A DNA stretch of 64,000 nucleotides from Candidatus Sulfotelmatobacter sp. (GTDB lineage Bacteria; Acidobacteriota; Terriglobia; Terriglobales; Acidobacteriaceae): positions 1 to 64,000 of the forward strand of contig JAOAPI010000145.1 of the NCBI GenBank assembly GCA_025462865.1, written 5' to 3'. Shown piece after piece: positions 23,965-33,580 of this stretch (its first letter is position 1; every line of letters begins with the position of its first letter). A program made the translations under genes and the position numbers. The notes below the pieces were generated by a model. It ran no database searches and was not told where the DNA came from. It saw only the letters and a list, made by a program, of their open reading frames with translations.

Positions 23965-25650
23965 ATGTCTCAAACTGTCAACGAAGTGATCGCCATGCCC
24001 GAACCTTCCAAGCAAAAATTATCCAACTTAGATTCGGCTTCGTCCGGCTCAGGGCACCGGTCGCCGCAGCGAGCTTCATTTGAGCAGACTCCCGCTGGTC
24101 CGGAAAGTTCTCAACATGACGCTCCTTCGACCGAGGTCTTTGCGGTTTACGGCGTTGAGCCGGAGATTCAGGCTTACGCCATGGCGAAGTATTCGCGGTC
24201 TTCGCTGTCGATGAAAGAGTCGCTGCGCGAGATTAGTTCACAGAAGGCGGAAAAATTTCTCAACACGTTTTATTTCCAGTACGGCCACCGGTCGATTGCT
24301 GATCTGGCGCATATCGCGTTGGCTGTCGAGAGGCTCTCCATTCTGGCGGCGATCGAACTGGCCGACGAACAGCGCTGGGATGGGCAGGAACGCTCGACCC
24401 GCTATCAGGATTTCAAAAAGAGCGGCTACTACGTTCCGGATTTCAGGGGTGACCACGAAGCGCACACACTTTACTGTGAGACGCTGGATTTTCTCTTCGC
24501 CGAGTACGAAGCGCTATCGGCGCACATGACGCAGCATCTCATCAACATCACTCCCAAGCCTGCGGACATGAAGCAGGAAGGGTACGAGCGCACGCTGAAG
24601 GCGCGGGCCTTCGACATCACGCGGTACCTGCTGCCGCTGGCTACGAACACTTCGCTGGGCGAGATCGTCAACGCGCGCACCCTGGAAACTCAGGTGGCCC
24701 ACCTGCTTTCGCACACACATAAGGAAGTACGGGTTCTCGGCGAGTCGCTGAAAAAGGCGGCTACTTCGGCTGCTTATAACGTGAATGCCGAGTCACTGAA
24801 GAAATTAGTGGAGGAGATCCGGGCTGTGAATCCAGAATTGGGAGCGCGGGCCGAGCAGGAATTGCTGCATGAGGTTCGAGTCGCGCCCACACTGGTGAAG
24901 TATGCGGATCCGAATCCGTATGAGATGGAAACGCGTCGCGAATTGCGGCAGGCAGCACGCGAGCTGATGAAGAGCGAGCCAGTCGCCCCATCGAAAGCCA
25001 TTGTCGATCTGCTCGACGAGGAGCCGCTCGAAGTGGAAATCGCGACCACTTTGCTTTACGAACACTGCCACCACTCCTACCGGCAAGTCCGGCAGGCGGT
25101 GCAGATCTCGGGTGAAAGATACCGCCGCGAGATCATCGACATCGGCCTGCGGCACCGCGGCAACCACGACGAAATGCTGCGCGGCTTCCGCGCCGGGCAG
25201 CAGTTCCGCTTCGACATCCTCATGGATACGGGCGGCTTCCGCGACATGCACCGTCATCGCCGCTGCATCCAGGTGATGCAGGGCTTCACCACGCAACACG
25301 GCTACGAGATGTTGCTCGATGTGGAAGACGCCGGCATGCGTGGCCGCTACGATTCCTCGATGCGCCGCGTGCAGAGCGCCATCGAGAAGCTCGCCGCGCG
25401 CAAGACGCCCGAGGCCGAAGAGAATTCGCAGTACGCGATTCCGCTGGCCTATCGTAAGCGCGCCCTGTTCAAGATGGACTTCGCCGAGGCTGTCTACATC
25501 TCCGAACTGCGCACCACTCCCGCGGGCCACGTTTCCTACCGCAACGTGGCCTATGCGATGTATGAGGCCGTGGCGCGGAAGTATCCGGCGCTGGCCAAGT
25601 ATTTCAGGGTGCACGATGTGACGGCACCGGTGGATTTGCTGCAGAGGTGA
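23965..25650 (+). CDS. ThyX-related protein with two tandem thymidylate-synthase-like domains
   Basis: The start chosen is the ATG at 23965 (561 residues); ATG 23995 is an alternative. After a Ser/Gln-rich leader there are two ThyX-type halves. The N-terminal half has FYFQYGHRSIADLAHIALAV and ends ERSTRYQDF, which aligns with the signature region of ThyX but lacks its RHR. The C-terminal half has EMLRGFRAGQQFRFDILMDT then FRDMHRHRRCIQV, keeping an RHR. Canonical ThyX is about 220-250 residues and makes dTMP with FAD. This longer COG1351-type form occurs in several phyla, and its reaction is not settled. It may be an enzyme with one active and one degenerate site. The FAD-site residues are only partly visible. 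Confidence 0.8.
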   Translation: MSQTVNEVIAMPEPSKQKLSNLDSASSGSGHRSPQRASFEQTPAGPESSQHDAPSTEVFAVYGVEPEIQAYAMAKYSRSSLSMKESLREISSQKAEKFLNTFYFQYGHRSIADLAHIALAVERLSILAAIELADEQRWDGQERSTRYQDFKKSGYYVPDFRGDHEAHTLYCETLDFLFAEYEALSAHMTQHLINITPKPADMKQEGYERTLKARAFDITRYLLPLATNTSLGEIVNARTLETQVAHLLSHTHKEVRVLGESLKKAATSAAYNVNAESLKKLVEEIRAVNPELGARAEQELLHEVRVAPTLVKYADPNPYEMETRRELRQAARELMKSEPVAPSKAIVDLLDEEPLEVEIATTLLYEHCHHSYRQVRQAVQISGERYRREIIDIGLRHRGNHDEMLRGFRAGQQFRFDILMDTGGFRDMHRHRRCIQVMQGFTTQHGYEMLLDVEDAGMRGRYDSSMRRVQSAIEKLAARKTPEAEENSQYAIPLAYRKRALFKMDFAEAVYISELRTTPAGHVSYRNVAYAMYEAVARKYPALAKYFRVHDVTAPVDLLQR

Positions 25651-25681
25651 GTCATTGTGTCTCCGATGGATACCGAGCGAG

Positions 25682-25882
25682 ATGAAGCGTAGGGTGTGGA
25701 TTTGGACAGCTGTGCTCGGCTTCCTGGGTTATTCGATAGGCACAAAGGCTGCGATCGAGAATACGCGAAACGAAGTCATAGGACTGTTCACAGGTGCTGG
25801 TCTCGGCTTCGTTATTGGTTGGGGACTGCAGTCGTACTATCAACGCCGCAATCGGCGTGGTGCATCCAAACCCAGCGAATAG
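25682..25882 (+). CDS. Small membrane protein of unknown function
   Basis: A 66-residue frame starts at ATG 25682. It contains two hydrophobic stretches (VWIWTAVLGFLGYSIGTKAA and GLFTGAGLGFVIGWGLQSYY) separated by a short polar turn, and a basic tail (QRRNRRGASK). The glycine-rich helices would suit a two-helix hairpin in the membrane. It begins 31 bases after the ThyX relative. I recognise no family, and the coding call rests on composition only. Confidence 0.5.
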   Translation: MKRRVWIWTAVLGFLGYSIGTKAAIENTRNEVIGLFTGAGLGFVIGWGLQSYYQRRNRRGASKPSE

Positions 25883-25977
25883 GCGGCCGGAATCCCTCGC
25901 CGAGTGCGTTGTAGCAATATCTAGAGTTATCTTGATCTTGCCAGTCCGTTCGCCTAGAATTTAACTCAGGGACCCCC

Positions 25978-26208
25978 ATGCCGCGTTCCGTCAAAATCGC
26001 TCCGGAAATTGATGCCAAACTCTATCAGGAGCTCGTCTCCGTGGCCAAGGAGAACGGGCAGTCGCAGCGCTTTGTGCTGGAGCGGGCGCTGGAGCATTAC
26101 CTGCACAACGTGGTGCCTTCGCAGCGCATGGTGAGGCCTGAGGTGATGGCCGCGTATCGCCGCTCCAACGAAAAGTATCGTGAGTTGTACAAGAAACTGG
26201 CCAAGTAA
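25978..26208 (+). CDS. Ribbon-helix-helix antitoxin partner of Doc
   Basis: The 76-residue protein opens MPRSVKIAPEIDAKLYQELV and continues VLERALEHYLHNVV, a pattern that fits a ribbon-helix-helix DNA-binding fold, followed by a charged tail (YRRSNEKYRELYKKLAK). It overlaps the Doc toxin gene by one base (TAATG). The classical partner of Doc is Phd, whose fold is different, so this pair uses another antitoxin family. It probably represses its own promoter and covers the Doc active site with the C-terminal part. Confidence 0.82.
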   Translation: MPRSVKIAPEIDAKLYQELVSVAKENGQSQRFVLERALEHYLHNVVPSQRMVRPEVMAAYRRSNEKYRELYKKLAK

Positions 26209-26594
26209 TGGCCGAGCGCGTCTATCTGACCGTGGCTGAAGTCATCGCGATCCACCATCACCAGATTGAGGAATACGGCGGCGCGCACGGCCTGCGCGAC
26301 CAGGGTGCATTGGAAGCTGCGGTTTTCCGTCCCCAGACGGGTTACTACAACGACAGCAGCGAAGAAGCGGCCGCGCTGCTGGAGTCGCTAGTCAATAATC
26401 ACGCCTTCGTAGACGGCAACAAGCGGGTAGGATTTGCGGCGATGCACACGTTTCTGCTGATGAATGGATTCGATTTAGATGTAAGCAGTCAGGCCGCTTA
26501 CGAGTTCATGATTAAGGCTATGGAGGAAGGCAAGTTTCGCTTCGGGCTGATTCACCAATGGATCGCGGCCCACCTGGTTTCCCTTCGTGGATAG
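26208..26594 (+). CDS. doc: Doc/Fic family toxin
   Basis: The 128-residue protein has the Fic-type signature HAFVDGNKRVGFAAMHTFL (HxFxDGNKRxG), here with all key residues. Doc phosphorylates the elongation factor EF-Tu, stopping translation, while other Fic proteins transfer AMP. The length and the YLTVAEVIAIHHHQIEEYG opening match Doc rather than the longer Fic proteins. It is translationally coupled to the antitoxin gene upstream. A palindromic repeat begins five bases after its stop. Confidence 0.93.
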   Translation: MAERVYLTVAEVIAIHHHQIEEYGGAHGLRDQGALEAAVFRPQTGYYNDSSEEAAALLESLVNNHAFVDGNKRVGFAAMHTFLLMNGFDLDVSSQAAYEFMIKAMEEGKFRFGLIHQWIAAHLVSLRG

Positions 26595-26599
26595 AGTTC

Positions 26600-26624
26600 G
26601 CGGGCAAGAGTGCCCGCGCCACAC
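26600..26624. repeat. GC-rich palindromic repeat upstream of recA
   Basis: GCGGGCA-agag-TGCCCGC (26600-26617) followed by GCCACAC. The same core, with longer arms, occurs after recA at 27889-27920, so two copies flank the gene. No T tract follows. Confidence 0.75.
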
Positions 26625-26764
26625 TCTTTCCGCTGCCCATTTCGGAACGTTATCCACTGTTTATTATTAAGATTCGCCTTTTATTCGCTTCGATCTGTAT
26701 GTATAATCCGGCCAGATTAGTTTCTGCAAATTTAGTTCGGCGATCTTAAAGGAGCCACACTCCC

Positions 26765-27880
<1,116 letters not shown>

Positions 27881-27888
27881 AGCAGATT

Positions 27889-27920
27889 GTGTGGCGCGGG
27901 CAAGAGTGCCCGCGCCACAC
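27889..27920. repeat. Perfect 14-base palindrome after recA
   Basis: GTGTGGCGCGGGCA and TGCCCGCGCCACAC form perfect arms around AGAG. The element begins eight bases after the recA stop codon. It shares its core with the copy at 26600-26624. The stem could end or protect the recA transcript, but the missing T tract argues against a classical terminator. Confidence 0.85.
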
Positions 27921-28012
27921 GAGTATCCAGCACACAAGCATTCCCCAATTGCCATCTCCACTCCCGCCCGCATAGAATCTTCTATTCAGCCGCACTGTTC
28001 CTGCGAGGACGA

Positions 28013-28594
28013 TTGCACAAGGGTCTAGCTATCTATCCCGGGTCGTTTGATCCGCCCACCAACGGGCACCTCGATCTCATTGAGCGCGGGGCCAAGATTT
28101 TTGAGGAACTCGTGGTCGCGATCTTGCGGAATTCGGAGAAGAGCCCGATGTTCAGCGTGGCCGAGCGCTTGGGAATGTTGCGGGAACTCACGGCGAATCT
28201 GAAAAATGTGCGCATCGACACGTTCGACGGACTGATGGTGGAATACGCGAAATCTCTCGAGGCGACTTGCATCCTGCGGGGCATCCGCGCGATCAGCGAT
28301 TATGAATATGAACTTCAAATGGCCCTCATGAATCGCAAACTCGAACCCACGCTTGAGACTGTCTTCATGATGCCTGCCGATAAATACTCTTACGTGAGTT
28401 CGCGCCTGGTGCGCGAAGTGGCGCAGGCGGGTGGGCCGGTGAAAGGACTGGTTCCGGAAGTAGTAGAGCAAAGGCTGAAAGAAAAAATAACTACCCCCAG
28501 ACGCGAGACCCGCGCTATTGAGATTCTAGATCGGATTGATCTCGGCGGAAAAGAATTGGATCCGAAAGAATCGAAAAGGAAAAAGAAGGCATGA
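28013..28594 (+). CDS. coaD: Pantetheine-phosphate adenylyltransferase
   Basis: The start is taken as TTG 28013, with GAGG just upstream; the frame is open back to 27887, but that part covers the palindrome and reads unlike protein. The 193 residues begin MHKGLAIYPGSFDPPTNGHL, with the nucleotidyltransferase (T/H)xGH motif, and contain ILRGIRAISDYEYELQMALM and YSYVSSRLVREVA, all typical of CoaD. The enzyme makes dephospho-CoA from 4'-phosphopantetheine and ATP. The Lys-rich C-terminal tail (about 30 residues) is longer than usual. It overlaps the next gene by four bases. Confidence 0.95.
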   Translation: MHKGLAIYPGSFDPPTNGHLDLIERGAKIFEELVVAILRNSEKSPMFSVAERLGMLRELTANLKNVRIDTFDGLMVEYAKSLEATCILRGIRAISDYEYELQMALMNRKLEPTLETVFMMPADKYSYVSSRLVREVAQAGGPVKGLVPEVVEQRLKEKITTPRRETRAIEILDRIDLGGKELDPKESKRKKKA

Positions 28595-29787
28595 CTACGG
28601 CGACTAGCGAAGCGCTGAAACTTACCGAACGAATCAATCGCATTCAACCCTCAGCCACCATGGCAGTCGTTGCCGAGGCTGACAAGCTGCGCGCACAAGG
28701 AATCGATGTGGTCGATTTCGGCGCCGGCGAGCCGCATTTCGCCACGCCCCAACACATCAAAGATGCCGCGATCGCAGCTATTCAGGGCAACTTTACAAAG
28801 TACACTGCGGTCCCGGGCACTCCCGAATTGCGCGACGCGATCGTGCACCGTCATGCCGTTGATTTCGATTCTGATTACCGCCGTGAAGAGGTTATCGCTT
28901 CGACCGGCGGCAAGAATGCCTTGTTCAACGCTATTCAGGTTCTTGTCGATCATGGGGACGAAGTTATTCTGCCGGTGCCTTACTGGGTGTCGTTCAAGGA
29001 CATCATTCGTTATGCCGGCGGCGAGTGCGTATTGCTTGAATCGGATGAGGCTCAGGGTTTCCGAGTTACCGCAGAGATGGTCGCGCGGCTGATCACGCCG
29101 CGAACGAAGGTCATCATTTTGAATTCGCCATCGAATCCCTCGGGCGCAGTTATGAGTGCTCAGGATCTTACGGAAGTGGTCCGCCTAGCGCACGAACGCG
29201 GCATATGGGTGCTTTCTGACGAGTGTTACGTCTATCTGAATTACACCGGCAAGAATTTTTCAGTAGGATCGCTGCGCGAATTCAAAGAGCGCATTGTGGT
29301 GCTGGGATCGCTCTCGAAAACCTATGCGATGACGGGCTGGCGCCTGGGTTACGCTCTTGGTCCGACTGCTGTAGTCGCGGCTATGTCAAAGTTGCAGAGC
29401 CAATCTACGTCGAACCCGACTTCGATTGTGCAGAAGGCTGCCGTAGCCGCGCTCAACGGACCGCAGGAATGTGTCGAACAGATGCGGCGCGAATACATTC
29501 AACTGCGCGACCATGTCGTGAAAGGCCTGCGTTCGATTCCGGGCGTAAGCTGCACAATGCCGGAAGGCGCGTTCTATGCCTATCCGAATGTCTCGGCATT
29601 TCTGGGACGGACCGGCGTGAAATCCGCGTCAGACGTGGCAGGAAAGCTCCTGAGAGAAGCGCATGTGGCGACCGTACCAGGAGAAGGATTCGGCACCGGC
29701 GAACATATCCGCGTGTCCTATGCGACCTCGAAGGCGGAGCTGGATCGCGGCCTCGAACGCATGCGGAAATTCTTTGCCGCGCTATAG
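28591..29787 (+). CDS. Class I pyridoxal-phosphate aminotransferase (aspartate aminotransferase type)
   Basis: The 398-residue protein has the fold-type I pattern: DFGAGEPHFATPQHIKDAA near the N-terminus, NSPSNPSGAV, and the PLP-lysine motif LGSLSKTYAMTGWRLGY, with Arg in EHIRVSYATS near the end. These fit the subgroup Ib aspartate or aromatic aminotransferases (AspC/AspB of Thermus and Bacillus type). It overlaps coaD by four bases, so both are probably translated together. A hairpin terminator follows 49 bases after the stop. Confidence 0.93.
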   Translation: MTTATSEALKLTERINRIQPSATMAVVAEADKLRAQGIDVVDFGAGEPHFATPQHIKDAAIAAIQGNFTKYTAVPGTPELRDAIVHRHAVDFDSDYRREEVIASTGGKNALFNAIQVLVDHGDEVILPVPYWVSFKDIIRYAGGECVLLESDEAQGFRVTAEMVARLITPRTKVIILNSPSNPSGAVMSAQDLTEVVRLAHERGIWVLSDECYVYLNYTGKNFSVGSLREFKERIVVLGSLSKTYAMTGWRLGYALGPTAVVAAMSKLQSQSTSNPTSIVQKAAVAALNGPQECVEQMRREYIQLRDHVVKGLRSIPGVSCTMPEGAFYAYPNVSAFLGRTGVKSASDVAGKLLREAHVATVPGEGFGTGEHIRVSYATSKAELDRGLERMRKFFAAL

Positions 29788-29835
29788 GCGCAGATTCAGG
29801 CGGCTGCATCATAAAAGACGTTCGGGTACGACTGA

Positions 29836-29862
29836 GGCCGTCCGCTCGCGAGCGGCCTTTTT
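29836..29862 (+). terminator. Rho-independent terminator after the aminotransferase gene
   Basis: GGCCG (29836-29840) pairs with CGGCC (29853-29857), the loop contains a further CGCTCGCGAGCG palindrome, and TTTTT follows at 29858-29862. It ends the recA-side transcript before manA. Confidence 0.8.
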
Positions 29863-29880
29863 CATGTAGATCATTCTTGT

Positions 29881-30882
29881 ATGGACAAGCTCTATCCACT
29901 CTTAATGCTTCCGAAATTCGACCCGCGGCCGTGGGGTACGCACGATCTGTCGCCGATTTATCCGAATCGGAAGTTCGAGGAAAAAATTGGAGAAGCATGG
30001 CTCACCGGCGATGATTGCCAGGTCGCCAATGGGCCACTCGCCGGGCAGACGCTGGCACAAGTCAGCGAAAAGTATCAGCGTGAACTAGTGGGCGAGGCTG
30101 CCCGCGACGGGCGGCGGTTCCCCCTGCTGCTGAAGTTTCTTTTCCCGCATGAGAAACTTTCGGTGCAGGTACATCCGGATGACGAGCAGGCGCGCCGCGT
30201 TGCTCAGCCCTGGGGTAAGACTGAATGTTGGTACGTAGCCCACGCGAAACCGGGCGCGCAGATTGCTTTGGGATTGAAGCCCGGCGTGACTGTGGCGCAA
30301 CTGGAACATGCAATTCAGGAGAAGCGCGCGGAGGAATTGCTGAACTGGCTGAACATTTATACCGGAGACATGATTTATGTTTCTGGTGGCACCGTGCACA
30401 CCCTCGGCCCGGGTTCGGTAATTGTGGAAACGCAGCAGCAGTCGGACACTACCTATCGTTTGTATGATTATGGTCGGCCGCGGGAACTGCATCTGCAGGA
30501 AGGCTTGGCGGCGGTGAAGTTGAAAGTTGCATCGGGAAGAGTGGTGAGGCCTGCGCCCGCACAGGTTCCCGGCGGCAAGAACCGCCTCGCTCCGCTGGTT
30601 GCTGCGCCTTATTTTGTGGTGGATATGTTTGAGATGAAAGATCCGCAGGAATTGAACACGCGCGACGACTCTGGAAAGAATTCAGCGCACATCATGGTTG
30701 CAACCGAGGGATGTGGCGTAGTGGAAGCGTCCGGCGGGGAGCCCGTCACTCTGGCGAAAGGTGATGCCGTGGTAATTCCGGCATCGGTTGGCAAGTTTAC
30801 TGTGCGGCCGCAATGGACGTTGGAATTTCTGCGAGCGCGTGTACCCGGAGCCACACTGCCCGAACCGGAAACACGAATGTAA
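29881..30882 (+). CDS. manA: Mannose-6-phosphate isomerase, class I
   Basis: The 333-residue protein opens PKFDPRPWGTHDLSPIY and holds the zinc-site motif LSVQVHPDDEQARR. DMIYVSGGTVHTLGPGSVIVE supplies further ligands, and the Arg-containing TYRLYDYGRPRELHLQE is typical of the cupin active site. It interconverts fructose-6-phosphate and mannose-6-phosphate. It is followed by a guanylyltransferase and a phosphomannomutase, which complete the route to GDP-mannose. ATG 29881 has no clear ribosome site; ATG 29905 is a weaker alternative. Confidence 0.93.
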   Translation: MDKLYPLLMLPKFDPRPWGTHDLSPIYPNRKFEEKIGEAWLTGDDCQVANGPLAGQTLAQVSEKYQRELVGEAARDGRRFPLLLKFLFPHEKLSVQVHPDDEQARRVAQPWGKTECWYVAHAKPGAQIALGLKPGVTVAQLEHAIQEKRAEELLNWLNIYTGDMIYVSGGTVHTLGPGSVIVETQQQSDTTYRLYDYGRPRELHLQEGLAAVKLKVASGRVVRPAPAQVPGGKNRLAPLVAAPYFVVDMFEMKDPQELNTRDDSGKNSAHIMVATEGCGVVEASGGEPVTLAKGDAVVIPASVGKFTVRPQWTLEFLRARVPGATLPEPETRM

Positions 30883-30898
30883 CGATTGGATTCCGAAC

Positions 30899-32008
30899 TT
30901 GGCTAAGAACTCTAACTTCTATCCCGTAATTCTTGCTGGCGGCCGGGGCACGCGCTTTTGGCCTCTCAGTCGCAAGAAGCGCGCTAAACAATTGTTGGCG
31001 CTCGACGGGAAGCAGACCATGATTCAGCAGACGGTGGCGCGGTTGCTGCCGATGGCTTCGCCGAAACAATTCTGGATTGTCACCAATGACGATCTGCGTC
31101 CTGCGATTCTTAAGCAACTCCCGAAATTACCCAAGCCGCAAGTGCTCGCCGAACCCATGGGACGAAACACAGCGCCTGCTATTGGTCTTGCAGCGTTCCT
31201 TCTTTTGCGTGAAAATCCGGATGCCGTGATCGGCATGTTTCCTTCCGATCACGTCATCGCAGATGAAGAAAGCTATCGCTCGACCCTTGAACGTGGAATA
31301 GAAATCGCGCAGTCGGGCGAAAATATCGTCGTCCTCGGCATTCGGCCAAATCGCGCGGAGACCGGCTACGGATACATTGAGGCAGGGAGTTTTTTCAAAG
31401 GCGAAGCCCTGCACGTGCGCCGCTTCACAGAGAAACCCAACGCGGAAAAAGCCGCCACGTTTGTCGCTGCGGGAAATTATTTTTGGAATAGTGGAATGTT
31501 TCTGTGGAGCGCCGGCACTTTGGCCAATGCCCTGCGTGAGCATCTTGCCAAAACCGCCTTCTTGCTGGAGGAAATCGCCGCCGCTTTCGGCACGAACAAA
31601 TTCGTTCCGACCTTTCGGCGCCTGTATCCCAAGTGTGAGAACATCAGCGTCGACTACGCCGTGCTTGAGCCACGTTCTGCCAAGGGCGAAGAGGCGGGAG
31701 AAATCTATTGTTTGCCGGCTGATTTCGGCTGGAATGACCTGGGTTCGTGGACGGCGCTGCACGAGCATCACACGGCGAAGAGCGATCCACCCGAAGGCAA
31801 TATCATTCACAGCGCGGGGGGATTTGTTCTGAATGCGCAAGGCAACTATGTGCATGCGCCGGGAAAGTTCGTCGCGACAGTCGGCGTGACCGATCTGGTT
31901 GTTGTCGAGACCGAAGATGCTTTGCTGATCACGACCCGGCAGCATGCGCAGGACGTCGGTAAAGTGGTGAAGCATCTCGACGAGAAGAAGCTGCACAAAC
32001 TAGTGTGA
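30899..32008 (+). CDS. manC: Mannose-1-phosphate guanylyltransferase
   Basis: The start is taken as TTG 30899, so the 369 residues begin MAKNSNFYPVILAGGRGTRF; the frame is open upstream inside manA. It shows the nucleotidyl-transfer motif AGGRGTRFWPLSRKKRAKQ, FPSDHVIADE with the metal Asp, and FTEKPNAEKA and NSGMFLW of the GDP-mannose pyrophosphorylase type. It makes GDP-mannose from GTP and mannose-1-phosphate. There is no C-terminal isomerase domain; that activity comes from the adjacent manA. Confidence 0.93.
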   Translation: MAKNSNFYPVILAGGRGTRFWPLSRKKRAKQLLALDGKQTMIQQTVARLLPMASPKQFWIVTNDDLRPAILKQLPKLPKPQVLAEPMGRNTAPAIGLAAFLLLRENPDAVIGMFPSDHVIADEESYRSTLERGIEIAQSGENIVVLGIRPNRAETGYGYIEAGSFFKGEALHVRRFTEKPNAEKAATFVAAGNYFWNSGMFLWSAGTLANALREHLAKTAFLLEEIAAAFGTNKFVPTFRRLYPKCENISVDYAVLEPRSAKGEEAGEIYCLPADFGWNDLGSWTALHEHHTAKSDPPEGNIIHSAGGFVLNAQGNYVHAPGKFVATVGVTDLVVVETEDALLITTRQHAQDVGKVVKHLDEKKLHKLV

Positions 32009-32050
32009 AGCGGTGGGGAGTGGTCCGTGCCAGCCAAACAAGATTTCTCA

Positions 32051-32076
32051 CCACTAGCCACTGATCACTGGACACT
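32051..32076. repeat. Dispersed CCACTAGCCACTGATCACTGG-type repeat
   Basis: The segment reads CCACTAGCCACTGATCACTG followed by GACACT. Parts recur elsewhere in the window in either orientation: ACTAGTGTCCAGT at 35490-35502 and ACTAGTGTCAAGG near 10757. It lies in the 76-base gap before the mutase gene. Confidence 0.5.
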
Positions 32077-32084
32077 AATTTTCA

Positions 32085-33506
32085 ATGGCTCAAGAAATTA
32101 AATTCGGAACCGACGGTTGGCGCGGCATTATCGCTGACGATTTCACGTTCGACAATGTACGTCGGGTCGCGGGTGCGATCGCTTCATACGTTTCGAAGTT
32201 TGAAGACGCGAAGCGCGGAGTGTTCGTCGGTTACGACACGCGTTTTGCATCGCAGCGCGCGGCGCAGGCGGTCGCTGACGTAATCGCAACCGCCGGCATT
32301 CCGGTGAAACTGGCCAACGATTACACGCCCACGCCGGCTGTATCGTATGCCGTGAAGGCCAATGCCGCCGCCGCTGGAGTGATGGTTACATCCAGTCACA
32401 ATCCGTGGAACTGGAACGGGGTGAAGCTCAAAGGAAAATTTGGCGGTTCCGCCACCCCCGCCATCATGAAAAAAGTTGAGGAAGAATTGCGGACCGGTGC
32501 CACTCCGCAAGGAGAGAAAGCGGCCATCGAAGAAGCGGATTTGAGGACGCCATACATCGCCGCCGTCTGCCGTTTTGCAGATTTGGATCTGATTGGCAAA
32601 GCCAAGTTCAAGATCGCGGTGGACTCGATGTACGGTTCCGGTCGCGGAATTCTCGCTGGAATCTTCCGGAACCGTGGAGTCCAGCACGTCGCCATCCGTC
32701 AAGAAGTAAACCCTCTCTTTCCGGGCATCAACCCCGAGCCCATCGAACCGCACATCGCTCTACTCCAGCAAAGTGTGCTGGCTGAAAAGTGTGATGCCGG
32801 CCTGGCGACCGATGGCGACGCCGATCGAATTGGCGCCGTCGCAGAAGATGGAAGTTTTGTCGATTCGCACAAGATTTTCTGCGTGCTTCTGCGCTGGCTG
32901 CTCGAGCGCAAGAAGTGGTCCGGCGATGTTGTACGTGCCTTCAACACTACGCGCATGCTCGATCGCATCGCCGCCAAACACGGCCGTAAACTTTACGAAA
33001 CGCAAATCGGATTCAAATACACCGCCGATTTGATGATGGAGCACGACATCCTGATCGGTGGGGAAGAGTCCGGTGGCATCGGGTATTCGCGCTTTCTGCC
33101 GGAACGTGACGGCGTACTGAATTGTCTGCTGCTCGCCAATGTAATGGCAGAGGAAGGCAAGCCCCTGGGACAACTGGTTGCGGACCTGCAACGCGAGTTC
33201 GGCCCGCATTACTATGGCCGGCGCGATCTGCATATTGCGGAAGAGATCAAGCAGAATGCGATTCAGCGGGCTCGTGCCGAGAACACTCAAACCCTGGGAC
33301 GCTATCGTGTGCTGAAAAAAGAAAATCTAGACGGCATTAAGTTTTTTCTCGACGCTCCGACGAATGGCAATGGGGCGGAAGCCTGGATTCTGTTTCGCGC
33401 TTCGGGAACGGAACCCCTGCTGCGCGTGTACGCGGAAGCGGCTTCCTCAGAGTTGGTGACAGAAATCCTCACAGCCGCGGAAGGTTTTGTAAAAAGCGGC
33501 GATTAG
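32085..33506 (+). CDS. Phosphomannomutase/phosphoglucomutase
   Basis: The 473-residue protein has the alpha-D-phosphohexomutase set: opening FGTDGWRGIIADDF, phosphoserine loop VTSSHNPWNWNG (Ser104), metal loop ATDGDADRIGAV, sugar loop IGGEESGGIGYSRF and phosphate loop RASGTEPLLRVYAEA. It would convert mannose-6-phosphate to mannose-1-phosphate between the manA and manC steps. Use of glucose phosphate is also possible, since this family is often two-specific. It is the third gene of the sugar-nucleotide cluster. Confidence 0.93.
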   Translation: MAQEIKFGTDGWRGIIADDFTFDNVRRVAGAIASYVSKFEDAKRGVFVGYDTRFASQRAAQAVADVIATAGIPVKLANDYTPTPAVSYAVKANAAAAGVMVTSSHNPWNWNGVKLKGKFGGSATPAIMKKVEEELRTGATPQGEKAAIEEADLRTPYIAAVCRFADLDLIGKAKFKIAVDSMYGSGRGILAGIFRNRGVQHVAIRQEVNPLFPGINPEPIEPHIALLQQSVLAEKCDAGLATDGDADRIGAVAEDGSFVDSHKIFCVLLRWLLERKKWSGDVVRAFNTTRMLDRIAAKHGRKLYETQIGFKYTADLMMEHDILIGGEESGGIGYSRFLPERDGVLNCLLLANVMAEEGKPLGQLVADLQREFGPHYYGRRDLHIAEEIKQNAIQRARAENTQTLGRYRVLKKENLDGIKFFLDAPTNGNGAEAWILFRASGTEPLLRVYAEAASSELVTEILTAAEGFVKSGD

Positions 33507-33580
33507 CGGTATGAGCACTGTTCGACTCTTCCGAAAACTCTACATTTCATGGGCCGGGAATGCGATACTGCTAACAGCGC

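Noticed and set aside
24805..25614. A 269-codon minus-strand frame opposite the ThyX relative
   Set aside because: It is a shadow of the high-GC coding strand; the plus-strand product has recognisable ThyX motifs.
26649..26660. TTATCCACT near recA as a DnaA box or origin signal
   Set aside because: It is a single inexact match without a cluster, an AT-rich region or origin genes.
29223..30014. A 263-codon plus-strand frame across the aminotransferase end and manA start
   Set aside because: It runs through the rho-independent terminator at 29836-29862 and is out of frame with two recognised genes.
31127..31996. A 289-codon minus-strand frame opposite manC
   Set aside because: It is antisense to a full guanylyltransferase, without a ribosome site or family motif.
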